From positions 62,001-126,000 of the forward strand of contig NZ_JACOIK010000008.1 of assembly GCF_014692515.1 (NCBI RefSeq): DNA of 64,000 nucleotides, given 5' to 3'. The notes under the pieces were generated by a model that searched no databases, was not told the DNA's origin, and saw nothing but the letters and a program-made list of their open reading frames with translations. Each line of letters begins with the position of its first letter. Position 1 is the stretch's first letter. Below, piece by piece: positions 28,301-35,696 of this stretch. The DNA comes from Sphingobacterium micropteri. GTDB lineage: Bacteria; Bacteroidota; Bacteroidia; Sphingobacteriales; Sphingobacteriaceae. The translations under genes were made by a program, and so were the position numbers.

Positions 28301-28528
28301 CAATAAGCTGGAGCCATCCAATAAATCCAAGCGGCAGCCTAGAATAAAACGCATCCGATGTTTCCGTGCGGCTACATGCGCACGCACGACGCCTGCCAAG
28401 CTGTTTCTGTCTGCAATGCCTATAGCTTCATAGCCTAAAGATGCAGCTTGTTCCACGAGCTCTTCTGGATGTGAAGCACCCCGAAGAAAACTAAAATTAC
28501 TGGTTACCTGTAGCTCGATATATCCCAT
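25388..28528 (-). CDS. dnaE2: Error-prone DNA polymerase DnaE2
   Basis: From the ATG at 28528 the protein has 1046 residues. The N-terminus [20 protein letters not shown] is the DnaE2-type PHP start; a TTG start upstream would add 27 residues from inside imuB and is rejected. The polymerase core shows [17 protein letters not shown] and [20 protein letters not shown] with the catalytic Asp pair, and a helix-hairpin-helix and OB region follow. DnaE2 carries out translesion synthesis with ImuA and ImuB. The gene is 8 bases downstream of imuB, with a purine-rich ribosome site (GGAGGAGAA) overlapping the imuB stop. Expression is probably damage-induced through the operator upstream of imuA. Confidence 0.95.
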   Translation of the reverse strand: [1046 protein letters not shown]

Positions 28529-28536
28529 TTCTCCTC

Positions 28537-30039
28537 CTACGCAAAAAATCCATGTAAATACCAATTGGCGGAGCGATCCCCTTGATAATGTCCCAAGCGA
28601 AATAACCAATATCTTCTTCCCTGATCATCCTCTACATAGTAATAATCCCGGTGCTCCCCCTGCTCAATCCACCATGCACGTTCTATACGCTCGGGGCCAT
28701 CTGCCTTTTTGATAAGATGCACTTCTCCTTTGTAACGGAATAACATCGGCGGGTAATCCGGAATAGGTGCCGTCACCTCAATAGGATGCGGCGGATTCAA
28801 TAAACGTGTTGGACGAGGGCGATCTGTACGCCAGGCTGTGGTTCGTTTCTCTGTTAAGGAAGTCGCTAGCTTTATAGACCGTTCCGGCCAATAGTGTTCA
28901 TCCGGTAAAAAACGTCGTATATGGCAATGGGCATCCCTTCCTTTAAACCGATCTAGCAATTCGGCCAATGCAGTATTCTCTAGGCTTCCCGCTCCACTCC
29001 ATAGCAGTTCCTGTGCGGGTATCGCCTCCTCTACTTTAAGGGCTTCTAATACAAAGACCTCAATCCCCCAGCCAGGTGTTATATTGCCGATCTGCTGTCT
29101 GAACAAGACCAAAAGGTGCTGTACATGTGCCGAAGCCCGGCTGGTTCCGATTTCAACAGCACCTGTTTTTCCATCGATACGGTAATAGGTCAATTTGGCC
29201 TTTCGTAGTCCCTTCTGCTCCCCTGCCAAACGCTGGCAAAGCGTCTCCAGGAGCTTTTCGATCGCTATTTCAATCCCTTTTGCCGTTTTAATAGGTTCTA
29301 GGCAAGGAAGTCGTTCCGTATACGGAAGAACCGGTTTCAAGCAACTCATAAACTCCTCTTCTTTCCCCACCGTCTGTGCCAAACGCTGCACGAATTCGTT
29401 TCCAAAGCGTCTTTTCAATACCCGATCGGGCATGCCCGTCACATTACCCACTGTGCGGAGTCCAAGCTTCAATAACTTTTCGATCAGGCTGGATTCTAAA
29501 CGCAAGCAAGCAACAGGCAACAAAGATACGGCCTTTTCCTGTCCACCTTCCGGCACAATGGTTCCAGAGGGACCATAACGGGCTATTGCCCAGGCAGCCC
29601 CTATGGTCGAGGCTATAGCCGAACGGAGTTCGTAGCCCCGCTGACGGAGCTGACGGTCAATTTCCTGAAGATACGCTGCTTCTCCCCCCCAAAGATGAGC
29701 ACAGCCCGATATATCTAAAATCAGGAAGCCTGTCGCATCCACAGCAACTATCGGGGTATAACGTATACACCACAGCCCGATAGCCTGTAACAGTTTCGCT
29801 TTGCGTGCCGGTTTATCCGGCAATACTTTTAAATGAGGAACAGCTGCACGGGCGTCCGCCAACAGCATCTCGGGTACAATTCCCAATTGCGCTGCACGTG
29901 GGTTGACGGCAGACACAGACATTCTCCCCCGCACAGGGACAGTAAATACAAAGGGTTCATCGGCGCAATCCGGGTGACGCCTCGTGTACCAATCTGTCAA
30001 TAGGAAAGGTAACCACAGTACAGCATACCGCTTTCCCAT
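28537..30039 (-). CDS. imuB: ImuB, catalytically inactive Y-family polymerase-like protein
   Basis: From the ATG at 30039 the protein has 500 residues and begins MGKRYAVLWLPFLLTDWYT; longer starts would run into imuA. It aligns with Y-family polymerases, but the first catalytic acidic motif (DMD in DinB) is replaced by LWLPF and the second reads LDISGCAH, as in known ImuB proteins that lack polymerase activity. Near residue 343 the sequence QELLW resembles a beta-clamp-binding motif. ImuB is the hub that links ImuA, DnaE2 and the sliding clamp. It starts two bases after the imuA stop. Its base composition, like that of imuA, is richer in G+C than the surrounding genes. Confidence 0.93.
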   Translation of the reverse strand: MGKRYAVLWLPFLLTDWYTRRHPDCADEPFVFTVPVRGRMSVSAVNPRAAQLGIVPEMLLADARAAVPHLKVLPDKPARKAKLLQAIGLWCIRYTPIVAVDATGFLILDISGCAHLWGGEAAYLQEIDRQLRQRGYELRSAIASTIGAAWAIARYGPSGTIVPEGGQEKAVSLLPVACLRLESSLIEKLLKLGLRTVGNVTGMPDRVLKRRFGNEFVQRLAQTVGKEEEFMSCLKPVLPYTERLPCLEPIKTAKGIEIAIEKLLETLCQRLAGEQKGLRKAKLTYYRIDGKTGAVEIGTSRASAHVQHLLVLFRQQIGNITPGWGIEVFVLEALKVEEAIPAQELLWSGAGSLENTALAELLDRFKGRDAHCHIRRFLPDEHYWPERSIKLATSLTEKRTTAWRTDRPRPTRLLNPPHPIEVTAPIPDYPPMLFRYKGEVHLIKKADGPERIERAWWIEQGEHRDYYYVEDDQGRRYWLFRLGHYQGDRSANWYLHGFFA

Positions 30040-30041
30040 CG

Positions 30042-30779
30042 CTAGCCTACCTTTCTCTTGCTGGGGGAAGCTGTTCTTTCCGCCTTCAGTTGCTCCACCT
30101 GCAAACCTGCCGGCGTCCAAGCTAGCTGCCAACGGCTGGATTGCCCATTCTTGACTTTCAGGAGCTCGACCTTCCAAGCGGGGAAACCCACACCGGGCAT
30201 ATCGCCTTCTACATGGCTCACCTGGGGGCGAATATGCCATCGGACGGCGCAGGTTGTTGCGCCCAGCATCCGGGGCTGCAAACGCAGCAGCAGACCGGTA
30301 ACCCGGCTCTTCTCTACCACCAGCTGTAACCTCCTAGATTGCGCAAAATTGATTTCTTGTAATTCGGCAACAACAACTTTTACGGCCATACACTTCAAGC
30401 CTTCTTCCAATGCCCATAGGATGTCGACTTGCCGCTGCATCTGTATAAAAATGATACGGTCTGGTTCTAGACCAAAGTAGGTCATAGCGGGCGCAAAGAG
30501 TTGATCCGAACTACTGATCCATAACGCTACGCCGTCTTTCTGCATCAGAAAGGACAATAAACCACCCAGAAAACCGCTCGAAGCAGCTTCCTCTTCTTTG
30601 TTGTCACTGATAAATTCGTGTAGGGTTCCCATCGGGAAAACATTCCCCGGAAAGGCTTGCTCCAACGCCCCCAAACCTAAACCGGTTTCTTTTCTTTCAA
30701 CTTGTTTAAAGCCCTGCCATTGCAATATTTGATGCTGCAGATCGGCTATCAACATCGATTTTTCGATAGATGTTCTCAT
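30042..30779 (-). CDS. imuA: ImuA family protein (RecA-like, mutagenesis cassette)
   Basis: From the ATG at 30779 the protein has 245 residues. It resembles the ImuA/SulA-RecA-like family: LGALEQAFPGNVFPMGTLHEF, LLSFLMQKDGVALWISSS, PDRIIFIQMQRQVDILWALEE and QSRRLQLVVEKSRVTGLLLR (segments shortened). No intact Walker A motif is seen, as is usual for ImuA. It works with ImuB and DnaE2 in damage-induced mutagenesis. An unusually strong Shine-Dalgarno site (AAAGGAGG, six bases before ATG) decides the start; a TTG further upstream lies before that site. By hand count 30061-30300 is about 61% G+C, against roughly 43-45% in two 60-base samples from ftsE and grpE. Confidence 0.9.
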   Translation of the reverse strand: MRTSIEKSMLIADLQHQILQWQGFKQVERKETGLGLGALEQAFPGNVFPMGTLHEFISDNKEEEAASSGFLGGLLSFLMQKDGVALWISSSDQLFAPAMTYFGLEPDRIIFIQMQRQVDILWALEEGLKCMAVKVVVAELQEINFAQSRRLQLVVEKSRVTGLLLRLQPRMLGATTCAVRWHIRPQVSHVEGDMPGVGFPAWKVELLKVKNGQSSRWQLAWTPAGLQVEQLKAERTASPSKRKVG

Positions 30780-30800
30780 CGTTGCCTCCTTTCTACATGA

Positions 30801-30826
30801 CAAATATAATACTAATATTTTTAGTA
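30801..30826 (-). promoter_or_regulatory. Promoter with 17-base dyad upstream of imuA-imuB-dnaE2
   Basis: On the minus strand TATATTTG (30808-30801) is a full match to the -7 pattern TAnnTTTG, 21 bases before the imuA ATG. Directly upstream lies a dyad with 6-base arms, TACTAA-TATTT-TTAGTA on the plus strand (30810-30826), filling the space between the -33 and -7 regions. That is where a repressor would block polymerase, so this is a candidate SOS/LexA-type operator. No clear TTG was seen at -33. Confidence 0.55.
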
Positions 30827-30843
30827 AAAAAGAATTAAGGGAG

Positions 30844-31542
30844 TTAAAAACTATATGCGGCTGTTATGCCTAAAGATTTGTTACGGACTGTACTTTCTGG
30901 TTTAAAATCCCCCCATCTTGGTTGTAGATCAGCTATGCCTCGCTGTACATCGAGAGAAACTGAATATTGGCCAAAAAGTGCGTAGCCTATTCTGAAATGT
31001 AAACCGTAGTCCCAGGGTTTAGCGTAAGTGTAGCTGTTGGTGCCCTTCCCGCTAATTATTGCATCATTTTGAAACGCAATATCGCCCTGACCATCAAATG
31101 CAATATCGCCAACTACTACCGTCTGGCTCGTAGTCCATCGACCGCCTGTCCCATACCCTACATACGGCCCGACCGCCAGTAGCAAGTTACCTGGTCCGAT
31201 TGTAGGACTGTACAAAAAGTCTACTGGTAATTCTATGTAAGACGTCTTTGCCTCGAAATCCGTTCCCCACCCGATGTGTGACGATCCCGGTTGTTTAAAT
31301 CCTCTTTTTGCGTATACGATGGCTGGTCGGACTGCGAATAGCTGCGAAAACGGAAGGTCTATTCCTAGCCCCAGATAAATTCCCGGCACGCTAGAGGTAT
31401 TAGCCGTGTTACCATCACCATCTTTGGCAACGATGTTGGAATATGTGAGTCCGGCGTTTGCATTCCACTTGATCTGTGCAATACATGAATAATTGACAAC
31501 AGTAATAAAAGCAAATATTGCCAATAGCTTTTTTAGATTCAT
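30844..31542 (-). CDS. Outer-membrane beta-barrel protein (PorT-like family)
   Basis: The 232-residue protein begins with a signal peptide (MNLKKLLAIFAFITVVNYSCIAQ). The mature part is made of alternating hydrophobic strands typical of PF13568-type barrels: GIYLGLGIDLPFSQLFAVRP, ELPVDFLYSPT, LLLAVGPYVGYGTGG, and a C-terminal AAYSF ending in Phe. It should sit in the outer membrane with about eight strands. It starts more than 100 bases downstream of the symporter gene and ends just upstream of the mutagenesis cassette promoter. No specific function can be given. Confidence 0.85.
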   Translation of the reverse strand: MNLKKLLAIFAFITVVNYSCIAQIKWNANAGLTYSNIVAKDGDGNTANTSSVPGIYLGLGIDLPFSQLFAVRPAIVYAKRGFKQPGSSHIGWGTDFEAKTSYIELPVDFLYSPTIGPGNLLLAVGPYVGYGTGGRWTTSQTVVVGDIAFDGQGDIAFQNDAIISGKGTNSYTYAKPWDYGLHFRIGYALFGQYSVSLDVQRGIADLQPRWGDFKPESTVRNKSLGITAAYSF

Positions 31543-31657
31543 ATAAAATAGAATTAAAGGTTTGCTGTTATAACGAAGTTAGATGGTCAAACGCAACATA
31601 AGATGCAAGATCTTTCTTGGGGAAATAAACTGGCAGGTACGGCAAACTCACAAAACC

Positions 31658-33103
31658 TTAAAGACTGTCGTCGACGGTATCTTCTCGAAACGGAGCCTCT
31701 TCATCAAACTCTCCCTCCCATTTCGCAACTACAACGGTCGCTAAACAATTCCCGATCACATTGACAGAAGTACGTGCCATATCCATTAGTTCGTCTATTC
31801 CTAAAATTGCTGCAATAACAAAAGTCGGTAGTCCAAATTGGTCAGCCGTAGCAATCAATACGATTAAAGAAGCCCGCGGTACAGCGGCCACACCTTTTGA
31901 GGTAATCATCAAGGTAAAGGCAATTAATAATTGTTGCCCAATGGTTAAGGGTATACCAGCCGCCTGTGCGACGAAAATAGAAGCTAAAGAAAGATAAAGA
32001 GATGTACCATCCAGATTAAAGCTATATCCTGTTGGGATAACAAAGGAAACAATCTTGCGAGGAACACCAAATTTCTCCATGGCGTTCATGGCTTTCGGCA
32101 AAGCAGCATCTGAGCTCGTAGTAGCAAATGCAATCGAAACCGGTTCTTTGACCGCATTCATAAAACGTTTTACCGGAATTTTTAAGAATAAAGCAATAGG
32201 AAGTAGGATACCGCCCAAAAAAAGCAATAAAGCCAGATATAGGCTACCGAGCAGCATAAAGAGATTTTTAAGGATATCCACACCGAGATGCCCGACGGTA
32301 TACGCCATGGCAGCCCCTACACCAATTGGCGCAAAGAGCATCACGATATTCGTAAACTTAAACATCGCTTCGGAGAGGCTTTCTGTAAAATTGACCAATG
32401 GTTTCCGCTTCTTTTCTTCTACTAATGCCAATCCAATACCGAATATTACGCCAAACACCACAATTTGGAGTACTTGGTTTTCGTATACAGCTTTAACAAT
32501 ATTTTCGGGAAAGGTATCCCGTATAAATGCGTTAAACTTATATACGCCGTGGACATTGTTCGATATATGCGCCATAGCCGCACTATCGGCAACACTCGTC
32601 GTTGCAGTTTTCGGAAGTTCTTCATGTGGCATATTTTCCACATCAACCCCCACCCCTGCTTGGGTTATATTAATGACAATCAACCCAATAAATATCGCGC
32701 AGGTAGTTGCCGAGACAAAGTATAGCATAGATTTCCATGCCATTCGTCCTACTGATTTCAAATCGGAATGCCCTGCAATACCAAAAACCAATGTAGCAAA
32801 CAGGATGGGACCGACAATGGTTTTTACTAACTTAATAAAAGCTTGTGATAAGGGTTGTAAAGCACGGGCAAAATTCGGAAAATCCAGCCCTATAAAAACG
32901 CCCAGAACCAAGCAAGTTAATATCCAAGTCGTTAAGTTCTTACGGACAATCGCATTTAGTGTTAAAACAGAAGCTACTATCCAACGCACCCACATCATGA
33001 AATCCGGATGGATAGCAAACCAGTTAAATTCATATATTAAAGTAAGAAGAAGGGCAACCGAAACAGTAAAGAGGGTGATAACAGCAACTTGTTTTTTCAA
33101 CAT
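31658..33103 (-). CDS. Dicarboxylate/amino acid:cation symporter (DAACS family)
   Basis: The 481-residue membrane protein has the DAACS/GltP signatures ATTSSDAALPKAMNAMEKFG (hairpin HP1), then FVIPTGYSFNLDGTSLYLSL (NMDGT-like motif in TM7) and VAAVPRASLIVL (HP2). It should import glutamate, aspartate or C4-dicarboxylates with protons or sodium. The N-terminus has one extra helix before the usual first one. It lies downstream of a ferredoxin terminator, so it is probably transcribed alone. The exact substrate and coupling ion are not resolved by motifs. Confidence 0.93.
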   Translation of the reverse strand: MLKKQVAVITLFTVSVALLLTLIYEFNWFAIHPDFMMWVRWIVASVLTLNAIVRKNLTTWILTCLVLGVFIGLDFPNFARALQPLSQAFIKLVKTIVGPILFATLVFGIAGHSDLKSVGRMAWKSMLYFVSATTCAIFIGLIVINITQAGVGVDVENMPHEELPKTATTSVADSAAMAHISNNVHGVYKFNAFIRDTFPENIVKAVYENQVLQIVVFGVIFGIGLALVEEKKRKPLVNFTESLSEAMFKFTNIVMLFAPIGVGAAMAYTVGHLGVDILKNLFMLLGSLYLALLLFLGGILLPIALFLKIPVKRFMNAVKEPVSIAFATTSSDAALPKAMNAMEKFGVPRKIVSFVIPTGYSFNLDGTSLYLSLASIFVAQAAGIPLTIGQQLLIAFTLMITSKGVAAVPRASLIVLIATADQFGLPTFVIAAILGIDELMDMARTSVNVIGNCLATVVVAKWEGEFDEEAPFREDTVDDSL

Positions 33104-33164
33104 TTAGTTTTGTATTTTATCTTCGAAAGAAACAAAAATATAAAAATTGCGCTGTATACCAAAC

Positions 33165-33196
33165 AAAAAGCATCACCTTGCAGGGTAATGCTTTTT
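33165..33196 (-). terminator. Intrinsic terminator of the ferredoxin gene
   Basis: AAAAAGCAT (33165-33173) and ATGCTTTTT (33188-33196) form a 9-base stem. On the minus strand this gives a hairpin ending in a U-run, 32 bases after the ferredoxin stop and before the symporter start. Confidence 0.65.
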
Positions 33197-33227
33197 ATAT
33201 TTTTAGCAATAAGCAATTCTCTTTTGC

Positions 33228-33578
33228 TTACTCAGCGTGCAGCCATGCTTTCTTAGCCAGAAGTTCTTCTTCTGTCTCTACAATCTCTTCATCTTCCACA
33301 CAACAATCTACCGGACAAACCGCCGCACACTGTGGTTCATCATGGAATCCTTTACATTCTGTACATTTATCAGAAACGATATAATATACTTCATTTGAAA
33401 TAGCTTCCTGGGATTCATTCGCATCCAATGTCACACCATCTCCAAAATCAATCACACCGTCTAAAGCAGTTCCATCTGCAAATTTCCAAGTTACACCTGC
33501 ATCATATATAGCGTTGTTCGGGCATTCTGGTTCGCATGCTCCGCAATTTATACACTCGTCTGTAATTTTAATTGCCAT
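33228..33578 (-). CDS. 4Fe-4S dicluster ferredoxin
   Basis: The 116-residue protein has two cysteine motifs: CINCGACEPECPNNAIYDAG near residues 11-29 and CTECKGFHDEPQCAAVCPVDC near residues 73-93 (the latter split by an insertion, as in Chromatium-type 2[4Fe-4S] ferredoxins). An acidic tail follows (EDEEIVETEEELL). It is a soluble electron carrier. It is divergent from an acyl-CoA reductase gene across 135 bases, an arrangement often seen in Bacteroidota, so it might donate electrons to a related pathway, but that is inference. It has its own promoter and terminator. Confidence 0.95.
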   Translation of the reverse strand: MAIKITDECINCGACEPECPNNAIYDAGVTWKFADGTALDGVIDFGDGVTLDANESQEAISNEVYYIVSDKCTECKGFHDEPQCAAVCPVDCCVEDEEIVETEEELLAKKAWLHAE

Positions 33579-33637
33579 TTATCACCTCACAATTATAATA
33601 AATAAACTAATTTTGTCTCGTCCTAAAAATAATACTA

Positions 33638-33670
33638 CAAAGTTAGTAGTTATTTTTAAAGACACGCAAA
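33638..33670 (-). promoter_or_regulatory. Promoter of the ferredoxin gene with overlapping dyad
   Basis: On the minus strand TTTG (33670-33667) and TAACTTTG (33645-33638) are 21 bases apart and fit the Bacteroidota -33/-7 pattern, about 60 bases before the ferredoxin ATG. The -7 element lies in the loop of an imperfect inverted repeat (CTAC...GTAG with AT flanks, about 33626-33658), which may affect promoter opening or bind a regulator. Confidence 0.6.
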
Positions 33671-33713
33671 GATACTTTAAAAAAAAATCAGAACGATTCT
33701 AAATTAAAAGATT

Positions 33714-34727
33714 TTGACACAGAAACAACGAATAGATGCCTTTGTAGCATTGGGTAAGGTCCTCCGCACCGACCAAGAAAAGATAGACAGCGCTTTGCAG
33801 CAAGCGTCTATCAAAAACCCGTGGTATACCTTGGAGAACACAAAAAAGCAGCTTCAGGCGTTGTCTTCCAATTTAACACCAGAAAAACTTACACCATGGA
33901 TAGCTCCCTACCCGATTGTACAAACCGACCAAACCGTCGGGCTTATATTAGCCGGTAACATCCCTTTAGTTGGTTTCCACGATATCTTGTGCGTACTTAT
34001 AGCAGGTTTCCGTGCCCAGATTAAATTATCTTCTGACGATGCCGGACTAACAGCCTTTGTGCTCCATGAGCTTATCGAAATAGAACCTGCATTTGCCGAG
34101 AAAATCCAAATTGTAGATCGGTTGCAACAATATGATTTGATCATAGCGACTGGAAGCGACAATAGCTCCCGTTATTTCAATTATTATTTTGGGAAAAAGC
34201 CCCATATTATCCGTAAAAATCGAAATTCCCTAGCTATTCTGACGGGCACGGAATCACCCGAGCAATTAAAAGCATTAGGGTCTGATATTTTCGATTATTT
34301 TGGACTTGGGTGTCGTTCCGTTTCAAAATTATATATCCCCCGCGGTTATAATTTTAACTTATTTTTTGAAGCGATTGAATACTTTAGCCCTATTAAAGCG
34401 CATTATAAATATGTCAACAATTATGATTATAATAAATCCATCTATTTAATTAATGGCGACAAGCACCTGGATAATGGCTTTCTATTGCTCAAAGAAGACA
34501 AAAGATTTGCATCTCCGCTAGCTACGGTGTTTTATGAAGAATACGAACAGCTTCCTCAACTGGTTGCCCAGTTGGAAACACAAGCTGACAAAATACAATG
34601 TATCGTTACCGAAGCCACAATAGAAACAAGTATTCCGACGTTTTCTTTAGGAGGTAGTCAATGCCCCTCTTTAACAGATTATGCTGACGGGGTAGATGTA
34701 CTGAGATTTCTTTCAGAAAAAAAATGA
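33714..34727 (+). CDS. Acyl-CoA reductase (LuxC-like)
   Basis: The 337-residue protein resembles Bacteroidota acyl-CoA reductases of the LuxC/aldehyde dehydrogenase-like family, with LTPWIAPYP, VGLILAGNIPLVGFHDIL, HIIRKNRNSLAILTGTE and FGLGCRSVSKLYIP, where the Cys in GLGCRS is the likely acyl-accepting residue. It should reduce fatty acyl-CoA to aldehyde. The start is a TTG at 33714: an in-frame TAA lies at 33705 and no ATG occurs before the conserved domain. A small conserved gene and ftsE follow closely, so these three probably share a transcript. It is divergent from the ferredoxin gene. Confidence 0.88.
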   Translation: MTQKQRIDAFVALGKVLRTDQEKIDSALQQASIKNPWYTLENTKKQLQALSSNLTPEKLTPWIAPYPIVQTDQTVGLILAGNIPLVGFHDILCVLIAGFRAQIKLSSDDAGLTAFVLHELIEIEPAFAEKIQIVDRLQQYDLIIATGSDNSSRYFNYYFGKKPHIIRKNRNSLAILTGTESPEQLKALGSDIFDYFGLGCRSVSKLYIPRGYNFNLFFEAIEYFSPIKAHYKYVNNYDYNKSIYLINGDKHLDNGFLLLKEDKRFASPLATVFYEEYEQLPQLVAQLETQADKIQCIVTEATIETSIPTFSLGGSQCPSLTDYADGVDVLRFLSEKK

Positions 34728-34737
34728 TAACTTTGTT

Positions 34738-34944
34738 ATGATGTATGTTATTAAAGTGAAAGGTGTAGCTAAAATTCCCGATTATGTCCAACTACGGGAC
34801 GAAGCGTTCACCTTGTTAGCCTATTTTCGAGTAGATAGACCAGACAAATCGCTGGAAAAGATAGGTTTAGGTGATAAAACCGATTATATCATGCAAATTG
34901 TAGCGGAAATGCCTTTCGGCCAAATAAAAAAAATTGATGTATAA
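34738..34944 (+). CDS. Small conserved hypothetical protein
   Basis: This 68-residue protein (67 if the second of two adjacent ATGs is used) sits 10 bases after the acyl-CoA reductase stop and 6 bases before ftsE. It has no signal peptide or membrane helix and consists of a beta-alpha type fold (YVIKVKGVAKIPDYVQLRDE, then AFTLLAYFRVDRPDKSL). I do not recognise a named domain. Good codon structure and tight packing between two real genes support it being coding. No function can be offered beyond linkage to acyl-CoA reductase and FtsE. Confidence 0.7.
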   Translation: MMYVIKVKGVAKIPDYVQLRDEAFTLLAYFRVDRPDKSLEKIGLGDKTDYIMQIVAEMPFGQIKKIDV

Positions 34945-34950
34945 AACAGT

Positions 34951-35637
34951 ATGACAACAGCGAACAATACAGTTATTAAATTAAAAAACGTAGATATATA
35001 CCAACAAAAACATTTGGTACTCTCTCATGTCAATCTCGATATTAGCCTAGGAGAGTTTATCTATTTGATCGGTCAATCGGGAACGGGGAAAAGTAGTTTG
35101 TTGAAAATAATATATGGCGATCTCTATATTACCAGTGGTGAGGGAATGGTAGCAGGTTTCGACCTTAAAAAACTTCATGAAAACGATGTTCCTTACTTGC
35201 GTAGAAAATTAGGTATTGTCTTTCAGGATTTCCACTTATTGAATGACCGAACGGTAGAAAAGAATCTGGAATTTGCATTGAAAGCGACGGGCTGGACAGA
35301 CAAAGGACTAATAGAAAGCCGAATGTTGGATGTATTGGAAAAAGTAGGTTTACGCTCGAAATTGCGTAAAATGCCCCACGAGCTGTCTGGTGGTGAACAA
35401 CAAAGGGTAGTTATCGCGCGTGCATTACTAAACAATCCGGAAATTATCCTTGCGGATGAGCCAACAGGAAACCTGGACCCTGCTACATCGGAAGAGATTG
35501 TCCTTTTATTAAGAGATATCGCTGCCTCAGGTACAGCTGTATTAATGGCCACGCACGATTACCAGATTATTAAGAATATGCCCGCCCGCATTATCAAAAC
35601 AGCAGATACTGCTTTGTATGACAATGCAACAATATAA
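34951..35637 (+). CDS. ftsE: FtsE-like ABC transporter ATP-binding protein
   Basis: The 228-residue protein has Walker A GQSGTGKSSLLKIIYG, a Q-loop in VFQDFHLL, the signature LSGGEQQRVVIARALL, Walker B IILADEPTGNLDP and the switch His in ATHDYQII. This fits FtsE and LolD-like proteins; in Bacteroidota this gene is usually named FtsE. FtsE pairs with FtsX to control peptidoglycan hydrolysis at division. No ftsX lies next to it in this window, so the partner must be elsewhere. It is the last gene of the acyl-CoA reductase group and is followed by the grpE promoter region. Confidence 0.85.
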   Translation: MTTANNTVIKLKNVDIYQQKHLVLSHVNLDISLGEFIYLIGQSGTGKSSLLKIIYGDLYITSGEGMVAGFDLKKLHENDVPYLRRKLGIVFQDFHLLNDRTVEKNLEFALKATGWTDKGLIESRMLDVLEKVGLRSKLRKMPHELSGGEQQRVVIARALLNNPEIILADEPTGNLDPATSEEIVLLLRDIAASGTAVLMATHDYQIIKNMPARIIKTADTALYDNATI

Positions 35638-35696
35638 ATAGTAACACTGACAGAACATCACGAAACCGACATTTTGGTAGTTTATTTTTGAATAGA

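Noticed and set aside
30040..30240. Longer ImuB start inside imuA
   Set aside because: The extra 67 residues overlap the imuA reading frame and lack homology; the ATG at 30039 fits the conserved ImuB N-terminus.
32055..33107. Long open frame of 350 codons on the plus strand
   Set aside because: It lies fully antisense to the well-supported dicarboxylate symporter gene, and its translation has no recognisable domain or natural start context.
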